Origin: Psychroflexus sp. ALD_RP9
GTDB taxonomy: Bacteria > Bacteroidota > Bacteroidia > Flavobacteriales > Flavobacteriaceae
Reading direction: 5' to 3'
Assembly (NCBI RefSeq): GCF_017311165.1
Contig: NZ_CP062973.1
Coordinates: 124,001-188,000, forward strand
DNA length: 64,000 nucleotides
The notes under the pieces were generated by a model. It ran no database searches and was not told the DNA's origin. It was given only the letters and a program-made list of their open reading frames with translations. Shown in pieces: positions 58,009 through 64,000 of this stretch. The position numbers were made by a program, and so were the translations under genes. The number at the start of each line of letters is the position of its first letter. The first letter of the stretch is position 1.

Positions 58009-59103
58009 TTAAACGTTAAATCTAAAATTCATGATATCGCCATCTTTTACGATATATTCTTTCCCTTCAACACTTAACTTTCCTGCTTCACGAACTTTTG
58101 CTTCACTTCCTAAAGTCACAAAGTCATTATATTTAATCACTTCTGCTCTAATAAAGCCTTTTTGAAAATCAGTGTGTATAACGCCTGCGGCTTCAGGTGC
58201 CGTTGCGCCAACTTTTACTGTCCAGGCTCGAACTTCTTTTACGCCTGCCGTAAAATATGTTTGTTGATTAAGTAACTTGTAGGCTGAACGAATAAGTTTA
58301 GAAACGCCAGCTTCTTCAAGGCCGATATCTTCTAAAAATAATTGACGTTCTTCAAAATCGTCTAATTCGGCTATATCGGCTTCAATACCTACTGCTAAAA
58401 CCAAAATTTCAGCATCTTCATCTTTTACTGATGCCTTTACTTTATCGACGTAAGCATTGCCATTTACAGCAGATTTTTCGTCGACATTACAAACATACAT
58501 GACAGGCTTATCTGTAATAAATTGTAAAGGTTTTACAAATGCTTCACGATCGTCTTTATCAATTTTTATAGCTCTTACAGAAGTTCCCTCTTCTAAACCT
58601 TTTTTAAGTTGTTCTAATACTGCAAGTTCTTTTTGAGCTTCTTTTTGGCCGGTTTTTGCAGCACGTTTTACTTTCTCAAGTTTTTTTTCGACTGTCTCTA
58701 AATCTTTCAATTGAAGTTCTAAGTCTATAGTTTCTTTATCATTTATGGGGTCTATTTTACCATCAACATGAACAACATTATCATCATCAAAGCAACGTAA
58801 AACATGTAAAATTGCATCGGTTTCTCTTATGTTACCCAAAAATTGATTCCCTAAACCTTCACCTTTACTAGCTCCTTTTACCAGGCCAGCAATATCAACA
58901 ATTTCAACTGTTGCAGGAATTACTCGCTCTGGATTTACTAAACTCTCTAGTTCAAGTAGTCTATTATCGGGAACGTTCACGACACCTACATTAGGTTCAA
59001 TAGTACAAAAAGGAAAATTTGCACTTTGTGCTTTTGCATTAGATAAAGAGTTAAATAAGGTAGATTTTCCTACATTTGGTAAACCAACAATTCCTGCTTT
59101 CAT
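58009..59103 (-). CDS. ychF: YchF/OLA1-family ribosome-associated ATPase
   Basis: This 364-residue Obg-related P-loop protein has G1 GLPNVGKSTLFNSL at 6-19, NVGVVNVPD with G2-like residues, DIAGLVKGASKGEGLGNQFL (G3, DxxG), a coiled-coil arm (about 130-175), NVDEK in place of NKxD (typical of the ATP-preferring YchF group) and a C-terminal TGS domain ending EYIVKDGDIMNFRFNV. It is a translation and stress-linked ATPase. It leads the ychF-deoC-deoD-DUF1853 run and has a perfect -7 element. Confidence 0.95.
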   Translation of the reverse strand: MKAGIVGLPNVGKSTLFNSLSNAKAQSANFPFCTIEPNVGVVNVPDNRLLELESLVNPERVIPATVEIVDIAGLVKGASKGEGLGNQFLGNIRETDAILHVLRCFDDDNVVHVDGKIDPINDKETIDLELQLKDLETVEKKLEKVKRAAKTGQKEAQKELAVLEQLKKGLEEGTSVRAIKIDKDDREAFVKPLQFITDKPVMYVCNVDEKSAVNGNAYVDKVKASVKDEDAEILVLAVGIEADIAELDDFEERQLFLEDIGLEEAGVSKLIRSAYKLLNQQTYFTAGVKEVRAWTVKVGATAPEAAGVIHTDFQKGFIRAEVIKYNDFVTLGSEAKVREAGKLSVEGKEYIVKDGDIMNFRFNV

Positions 59104-59124
59104 AAATTAATTATTTAAGGATTG

Positions 59125-59132
59125 CAAAAGTA
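59125..59132 (-). promoter_or_regulatory. -7 element of the ychF operon
   Basis: On the minus strand TACTTTTG (59132-59125) is an exact match, 21 bases before the ATG at 59103. No clear TTG lies at the right distance. A small hairpin (AAGTCTA...TAGACTT, about 59150-59168) lies just upstream. Confidence 0.5.
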
Positions 59133-59193
59133 AGGATTATCATAATAAAAAGTCTAAGAAATAGACTTCAACTTGTAAAATAGAACTTATATA

Positions 59194-59340
59194 ATGAAAT
59201 TTAATCGATCTACACTTCTTTATACTATTGCGGCTTTAATTACCATTTATGGCTTAGTAACTGGCCGGTTTATATTTATTTTATTGGCGTTTCCATTAGG
59301 TCTATTTAATTATACAAAAGACAATTCAGATAAAAAATAG
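59194..59340 (+). CDS. Small hydrophobic protein, 48 residues (hypothetical)
   Basis: An ATG at 59194 opens a 48-codon frame ending at TAG 59340. The protein begins MKFNRSTLLYTIAAL, has two hydrophobic stretches (about 7-22 and 25-41) with a short turn (VTGRF), and ends in a charged tail (KDNSDKK). This is the make-up of a small two-helix membrane protein. It lies in the gap between ychF and the next + gene. No function or family is recognised. No clear promoter. Confidence 0.5.
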   Translation: MKFNRSTLLYTIAALITIYGLVTGRFIFILLAFPLGLFNYTKDNSDKK

Positions 59341-59407
59341 AACGTTAATCTTAATTTAAATACAAGCCTTGGCTTCTATTATATTATTAATTTTAAACAA
59401 AAACATT

Positions 59408-59713
59408 ATGGATTCAAATTCTACGCTTTCGACTAAAATAAATGATTTAAAAGAAGAAGGTTATACTGTAGATTTTAAACTTACTGAAAACGCTTTAGAA
59501 TGTAATAATCAAAGTTCGTATTCAGAAAATGATTTTATTGTAGATAAAGTCTATAGATTTGAAGGCATGTCTAACCCGTCTGATAATTCTATTTTATATG
59601 CCATTACAACAGAAGATGGCAAAAAAGGGATTCTTGTTGATGGTTATGGCGTTTCTGGTGGTCAAACTAGTAAATCTATTCAAGAAAAACTCAATTTATC
59701 TTTAAATAGATAG
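59408..59713 (+). CDS. Small conserved flavobacterial protein (often labelled phosphoribosylpyrophosphate synthetase)
   Basis: This is a 101-residue acidic protein from ATG 59408. The segment DLKEEGYTVDFKLTENALEC is followed later by VDKVYRFEGMSNPSDNSILYAI and KGILVDGYGVSGG. I recognise it as a short family common in Flavobacteriaceae whose database name (PRPP synthetase) is unsupported: it has neither the length nor the PRPP-binding motif. The frame opens to TTG 59369, but the added residues look like upstream DNA. It precedes dps by 40 bases and could belong to the same stress transcript (inference). Confidence 0.75.
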   Translation: MDSNSTLSTKINDLKEEGYTVDFKLTENALECNNQSSYSENDFIVDKVYRFEGMSNPSDNSILYAITTEDGKKGILVDGYGVSGGQTSKSIQEKLNLSLNR

Positions 59714-59753
59714 AAAATTAAATAAAGTTTAATTAATAAAAACAAACATAATT

Positions 59754-60227
59754 ATGGGTTATTTAAATTTAGAGTCAACTGATTTAACAGTAAAAGAACT
59801 AAATGTGCTATTAGCTGATTATCAATTATATTATCAAAAATTAAGAAATTATCATTGGAATATTGTAGGCAAAAGTTTCTTTGATTTACATGAAAAATTT
59901 GAAGAAATGTATGATGATGCAAAGCTTAAAATTGATGAAATCGCAGAAAGAATTTTAACTTTAAGAAAGCATCCTGTCAGTAATTTGTCTGATTACCTAA
60001 AAATTTCTAATTTAGAAGAATCTGCATCAGATATTAATGATGTAGCTATGGTTAATAACTTATTAAATGATCATGGTAAACTCATTAAACAAATGAGACA
60101 AGTAGTAAGTGTTGCAGATAAAAATGGTGACGAAGGTACTATAGATTTAATTGGTGCTTACATCCGTGAATTAGAAAAAACAAGTTGGATGCTAGATGCT
60201 TGGGTTAAAAGTGTTGATGATAAATAA
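59754..60227 (+). CDS. dps: Dps-family ferritin-like DNA protection protein
   Basis: This 157-residue four-helix protein has the Dps inter-subunit ferroxidase pattern: YHWNIVGKSFFDLHEKFEEMYDDA near 33-56 (His, second His, Glu/Asp ligands), then DEIAERILTLRKHPV. It forms a dodecamer that oxidises and stores iron and protects DNA during starvation or peroxide stress. The lysine-rich DNA-binding tail of E. coli Dps is not evident. It is followed 7 bases later by a small MscS gene. Confidence 0.92.
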   Translation: MGYLNLESTDLTVKELNVLLADYQLYYQKLRNYHWNIVGKSFFDLHEKFEEMYDDAKLKIDEIAERILTLRKHPVSNLSDYLKISNLEESASDINDVAMVNNLLNDHGKLIKQMRQVVSVADKNGDEGTIDLIGAYIRELEKTSWMLDAWVKSVDDK

Positions 60228-60234
60228 TTATTAA

Positions 60235-61152
60235 ATGAAAGAAGCCGATATATTAGACCAAACACAAAGTGTTTGGTCTTCTTTTTACGAAAAAATTTTT
60301 GTTTGGATAAATGAATTTATAGATAGTTTACCCAACTTAATTTTAGCAATAATAGTATTTATCCTTTTTATTATTATCTCTAAATATGCAGGAAAACTAT
60401 TTAATAAAATTCTAGCACGAAGCTCTACACAAGCCTCTATTAGAGTAATTTCGGTAAAAGTTTTAAAAGCCGTTATTGGCCTGATAGGCTTTTTTATTGC
60501 TTTAGGAATTTTAAATTTAAATACTGTTTTAACTTCAGTCCTCGGAGCAGCTGGTGTTGTAGGTTTAGCAGTAGGTTTGGCCTTGCAAGGTACATTAAAT
60601 AATACCTTTTCAGGTGTAATTATTAGTTTCTTACCAAAAATTCAAATTAACGACTGGATTGAAACGAATGATTTTGCAGGCAAGGTGATTGATATCAATT
60701 TAAGAAGTGTTGTTTTGCAAACTGCAGATAATAATCACGTCATGATTCCGAACTCTAAGATTGTAGATTCGGCTTTTAAAAACTTCAGTAGCGACCCACG
60801 TGGTCGTGTTACAGTTTCATGCGGTGTTGGCTATGAAAGTGATTTAGATGAAGTTCAACAAATAACAACCGATGCTATCGAAGCTATTTTTAAACAAAAA
60901 TTCAATGAAGAAATTGAATTTTTTTACACTGGTTTTGGAAATAGCTCAATTGATTATATCGTCAGGTTTTGGACAAAAGTTGAAAATCAAAAAGATATTT
61001 ATATTGCTCAGCATCAGGCTATTTTAGCGATCAAAAGAGCCTACAATAAACATGATATCAACATTCCATTCCCTATTAGAACACTAGATTTTGGTAAAAA
61101 CAAATTCAGGTCTGAAGTTTTAGATATTCGAAATCATACAGATGAAAATTAA
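60235..61152 (+). CDS. Small-conductance mechanosensitive channel, MscS type
   Basis: This 305-residue protein has three transmembrane helices (about 31-50, 75-95, 100-128). The pore-lining third helix reads GAAGVVGLAVGLALQGTLNNTFSG, with the glycine/alanine packing of MscS TM3. The beta domain (INDWIETNDFAGKVIDINLRSVVLQT, NSKIVD) and an alpha/beta C-terminal domain follow. It opens on hypo-osmotic shock to release solutes. It begins only 7 bases after dps. Codons 7-15 form an 11-bp inverted repeat followed by T-rich sequence, resembling a terminator within the coding start. Confidence 0.93.
   Translation: MKEADILDQTQSVWSSFYEKIFVWINEFIDSLPNLILAIIVFILFIIISKYAGKLFNKILARSSTQASIRVISVKVLKAVIGLIGFFIALGILNLNTVLTSVLGAAGVVGLAVGLALQGTLNNTFSGVIISFLPKIQINDWIETNDFAGKVIDINLRSVVLQTADNNHVMIPNSKIVDSAFKNFSSDPRGRVTVSCGVGYESDLDEVQQITTDAIEAIFKQKFNEEIEFFYTGFGNSSIDYIVRFWTKVENQKDIYIAQHQAILAIKRAYNKHDINIPFPIRTLDFGKNKFRSEVLDIRNHTDEN
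60255..60285 (+). terminator. Terminator-like hairpin at the start of the mscS coding sequence
   Basis: AGACCAAACAC (60255-60265) and GTGTTTGGTCT (60269-60279) form a perfect 11-bp stem with an AAA loop, followed by TCTTTTT. It begins 28 bases after the dps stop but inside mscS codons, so it may limit read-through from dps unless ribosomes occupy it. Confidence 0.6.
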
Positions 61153-61155
61153 AAC

Positions 61156-62277
61156 TTATTGAATCATTTCTTTATATAGCGCTTCATATTTTGGTACAAT
61201 AGCCTTGACATCAAATTGAAGCGCTGTTTTTTTAGCATTGACCTTAAAATTTTCTAGTCTTGCTTCATTAGATAAAATATGTATTGCATTTTTAGCCATA
61301 TCATCGATATCTCCTAAATTAGATAAAAATCCAGAAACGCCATGCTTATTAACTTCTGGTATTCCACCTGTATTTGTAGAAATAACAGGAACGCTATAAG
61401 CCATCGCTTCTAAAGCAGCAAGACCAAAACTCTCTTTTTTGGATGGTAACAAAAATAAATCTGAAAAACACAGTATTTTTTCAACTTCATTACTCTTTCC
61501 TAAAAAAATAATATGTTGCCTCACATTTAATTTATGAGCTAAAACTGATGCATTTTCACGTTCAGGGCCATCACCAACAATAATTAATTTGGCTTTTAAC
61601 TGTTGTCTAATTTTAGCAAACACCTTAATCACATCACTAATTCTTTTCACAGGACGTAAATTACTAACATGTGTGATTATTTTTTCGTCATCATTAGCCA
61701 TTAAATGCCTTTGACAGTTACCCACGTCAAACTTAACTTTTTCAAAGTCGATAAAATTAGGAATAACACTTATATCTTTATTAATATCAAAAATATCAAG
61801 CGTATTCTCTTTTAAGCTTTGAGAAACAGAGGTTACTAAATTACTTTGATTAATACTAAAGTTAACCGCTGGTTTGTAAAATGAATGGCTACCAACCAAA
61901 GTAATGTCTGTACCATGCAATGTTGTAATCATTGGTAAATTAATACCTTCGTCCTTTAGCATCTGCTGAGCCATAAACCCGGCATAAGCATGTGGAATTG
62001 CATAATGTACATGAAGTAAATCAATTTGGTGCTGTTTAACAACTGTAACCAACTTACTTGATAATGCCAACTCATAAGGTTGATAGTGAAATAAGGGATA
62101 TTCAGGAACAATTACCTCATGGTACTTAATTTGGTGCGATAAATATTCTAACCTAACAGGCTGTTTATAAGTTACAAAATGTATTTCATGTCCGCGTTTA
62201 GAAAGGGCAATACCTAATTCTGTCGCTACTACTCCACTTCCACCAAAAGTTGGGTAACAAACAATGGCTATCTTCAT
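61156..62277 (-). CDS. bshA: N-acetyl-alpha-D-glucosaminyl L-malate synthase (BshA), bacillithiol biosynthesis
   Basis: This 373-residue GT4 glycosyltransferase has YPTFGGSGVVATELG at 8-22 (nucleotide loop and acceptor site), HVHYAIPHAYAGF, TTLHGTDITLVGSH, VSNLRPVKR, and the GT-B donor motif KKESFGLAALEAMA with the conserved EX7E, then STNTGGIPEV. BshA joins UDP-GlcNAc and L-malate in the first step of bacillithiol, the main low-molecular-weight thiol in this phylum. No other bsh gene is adjacent. It follows the GH3 fusion gene by about 75 bases. Confidence 0.94.
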   Translation of the reverse strand: MKIAIVCYPTFGGSGVVATELGIALSKRGHEIHFVTYKQPVRLEYLSHQIKYHEVIVPEYPLFHYQPYELALSSKLVTVVKQHQIDLLHVHYAIPHAYAGFMAQQMLKDEGINLPMITTLHGTDITLVGSHSFYKPAVNFSINQSNLVTSVSQSLKENTLDIFDINKDISVIPNFIDFEKVKFDVGNCQRHLMANDDEKIITHVSNLRPVKRISDVIKVFAKIRQQLKAKLIIVGDGPERENASVLAHKLNVRQHIIFLGKSNEVEKILCFSDLFLLPSKKESFGLAALEAMAYSVPVISTNTGGIPEVNKHGVSGFLSNLGDIDDMAKNAIHILSNEARLENFKVNAKKTALQFDVKAIVPKYEALYKEMIQ

Positions 62278-62352
62278 ATCTTAAAAATGAAATTAAAGCA
62301 CTAAATTAGAATTTTATAAACTAAGAAATCTTAAATAAAATCAAATTTAATT

Positions 62353-64000
62353 TTATTCCTCAAGTGCATCATAAATAACCTGCTGAATTTTGGTGCGAAT
62401 ATCTTCTTCAATGAGTTTTCGGTTTGAAGCATCCGGATGAATACGGTTTGATAAAAAGACATATAAAATTCCAGTTGAAGGGTCTGCCCATGTATAAGTT
62501 CCTGTAAATCCTGAATGACCAAAACTAGTCATAGAAACGCAACCACATGTTGGGCCAACATCATCTAGTTGCGGCTTATCAAAGCCTAAACCTCGCCTAA
62601 CATCTTTATCACAATAATAACAAGTATTAAATGCCTGAATAGTTGAAGGATTAAAATAGGTTCTACCTCCAAAAGTTCCTTCATTCAGATACATTTGCAT
62701 AAACTGAGCAACACTTCTAGCATTCCCAAACAAGCCGGCATGACCACCAACTCCTCCAAGCATCGCGGCGCCTTGGTCATGAACATTACCATGAACTAAT
62801 TCTTTACGCCAAATCTGATCATCCTCGGTTGGTATAATTTCAGATAGATTTTTATGCCGTTTAGGGTAAAAAAACATATTTTTAATATGCATTGTTTTAT
62901 AAAAATCATTTTGAATGATAGTATGAATGGAATCTTTGTAAGATCGCTCAATAAACTGTTTTAAAAAGTAAAAAGGAAGATCTGAGTATTTATATTCAAT
63001 TTTTTCTAAAAGTTCAGATGAAGCTATTTGAGCATAAATTGAGTCCTGATAATCTTTTCGTAAATATAAATTTTCAGTAACTGGAACGCTGTATTTTTTT
63101 GAAGGTTCTTCACGATAATAATAATCTAAACTATCTAAAGTTGAAACATAAAAAGGAATCCAAGCCTGTAAACCAGCGTAATGTGATAGCATACGTTTAA
63201 CTGAAATATTGGTCTTGTTTGTGGTATCTAATTCAGGTAATAGATTTGATAGTTTATCATGAATACTGACTTTCCCTTCTTCAACTAAACGCATAAACAA
63301 CGGCAATGTTGACAAAATTTTAGTTAATGATGCTAAATCATAAACATCTGTAGGTTTTACCGGAATCTTGTTTTCATAAGTATGAAATCCTAAAGATTTA
63401 TCGTAAAAAATACTTCCATTTTTTGCTATAATAACTTGAACACCAGGAGACATTTTCTGCTCAACAACTTCAGTTAACAAGCTATCAACCTCTGAGAGTT
63501 TAGCTGTATTAAAGCCTAAGTTTTCAGGATAATCGTATTTCATTCTTCCTGTTGTAGAATTTTGATAACCTGTTCCAACAGGAAAAGCCTTAGTAATAGA
63601 AACAGGTAAACGGCCTTGTGCTTTAGTGGCCCCAAAAATAATTTCAGCGGCTACCTGCTGAGCATCGTCAGCATTTTGGTAGGCTTGTAATATTACTTCA
63701 ATTGGTAAGAACGAGTTAAGGTCGAGCAAAGCATATGGACTTGTAAAATTTACAAAAAACACCTTATGCTCTCTCGATATAGCATCTAGTAATTTAATTT
63801 CAGATGTTGTTAAACTATAAGATTTCCAAGGATTTTCATCAGATTTATGATGACTTATGATAACCTGATCTGCAAACTTCAACTCTTCTAAAAGATTAGG
63901 ATTTTCTTTTGAAAATGAATTGATTTCGGCGTAATTTGAAAGTGTTTCTATAAACTTGTTATTCTTTGCGTCTCCAAACTTTATATAAGCAATCTTAGAA
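62353..64000 (-). CDS. GH3-family/serine hydrolase (beta-lactamase fold) fusion, C-terminal part (partial)
   Basis: The frame is open from the right edge of the window to the stop at 62353 (549 residues), so the N-terminus is missing. The first 180 or so residues match the C-terminal sandwich of GH3 beta-N-acetylhexosaminidases (IIFGATKAQGRLPVSITKAFPVG). The rest is a beta-lactamase/penicillin-binding-type domain with SxxK in DLASLTK, YSD in EYKYSDLPFYF and HSGFTG replacing KTG. Such fusions occur in Flavobacteriaceae and presumably act on peptidoglycan or its fragments. The TTG at 63882 is not a start; codons continue upstream. Confidence 0.85.
   Translation of the reverse strand, partial: SKIAYIKFGDAKNNKFIETLSNYAEINSFSKENPNLLEELKFADQVIISHHKSDENPWKSYSLTTSEIKLLDAISREHKVFFVNFTSPYALLDLNSFLPIEVILQAYQNADDAQQVAAEIIFGATKAQGRLPVSITKAFPVGTGYQNSTTGRMKYDYPENLGFNTAKLSEVDSLLTEVVEQKMSPGVQVIIAKNGSIFYDKSLGFHTYENKIPVKPTDVYDLASLTKILSTLPLFMRLVEEGKVSIHDKLSNLLPELDTTNKTNISVKRMLSHYAGLQAWIPFYVSTLDSLDYYYREEPSKKYSVPVTENLYLRKDYQDSIYAQIASSELLEKIEYKYSDLPFYFLKQFIERSYKDSIHTIIQNDFYKTMHIKNMFFYPKRHKNLSEIIPTEDDQIWRKELVHGNVHDQGAAMLGGVGGHAGLFGNARSVAQFMQMYLNEGTFGGRTYFNPSTIQAFNTCYYCDKDVRRGLGFDKPQLDDVGPTCGCVSMTSFGHSGFTGTYTWADPSTGILYVFLSNRIHPDASNRKLIEEDIRTKIQQVIYDALEE

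Noticed and set aside
59369..59407. N-terminal extension of the small conserved protein to TTG 59369
   Set aside because: The extra 13 codons encode a hydrophobic run not seen in the family as I know it; ATG 59408 starts the conserved part.

Overview
The window is 64 kb of AT-rich chromosome from a member of the Bacteroidota, most likely a marine or halophilic Flavobacteriaceae species. I cannot name the genus. The pointers are a SusC/SusD pair, two proteins with type IX secretion (T9SS) C-terminal sorting domains, a bacillithiol gene (bshA), a fused branched-chain keto-acid dehydrogenase E1, menaquinone synthesis (menB), the near absence of Shine-Dalgarno sequences, and promoters of the Bacteroidota type (TTTG or TTG, about 19 bases, TAnnTTTG). 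I see no rRNA, tRNA, CRISPR array, phage, integrase or transposase.

Layout. Bases 1-11030 hold the end of mutS2, a DCC-family protein, uvrA, a LOG-family protein, a secreted T9SS endonuclease/phosphatase, a beta-barrel protein with a degenerate M1-peptidase-like domain, and the fused BCKDH E1. A fold-back repeat of about 160 bp sits at 11092-11251. Bases 11251-18016 carry two bacterial PH-domain proteins, a SPOR-like protein, menB, a cysteine dioxygenase facing a PLP decarboxylase (a probable hypotaurine/taurine route), a YkgJ cysteine-cluster protein and a methyltransferase. Bases 18013-29915 carry a lipoprotein amidohydrolase, a PiT-like membrane protein, an outer-membrane barrel, an aldehyde dehydrogenase, the 5-oxoprolinase genes pxpABC, a DUF4139 protein and comM/yifB.

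The centrepiece is 30038-55065, an alpha-glucan utilisation locus joined to glycolysis. On the + strand are susC, susD (with an extra starch-binding-type module inserted), susE (three such modules) and a T9SS-secreted GH13 amylase. On the - strand are a LacI regulator and a six-gene run: sugar transporter, beta-phosphoglucomutase, GH65 phosphorylase, GH97 SusB, GH13 SusA-like enzyme and lipoprotein GH13 amylase. These are followed directly by pfkA, gapA, a BadF-type sugar kinase and pgi. Read together, starch or glycogen is cut at the surface, bound by SusD/SusE, imported by SusC and trimmed in the periplasm. The maltose is then carried into the cytoplasm and phosphorolysed to glucose plus beta-glucose-1-phosphate, which is isomerised to glucose-6-phosphate and enters glycolysis. 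The promoters of susC and of the transporter operon share the same TTTG-N19-TACTTTTA form, and a LacI-type palindrome lies between lacI and susC.

Bases 55116-64000 carry a nitroreductase, a ychF-deoC-deoD-DUF1853 run, a 48-residue membrane ORF, a small conserved protein, dps, a small MscS channel, bshA, and the C-terminal part of a GH3/beta-lactamase-type fusion protein that runs off the window.

Functions are assigned from recognised motifs and family knowledge; no database search was run.
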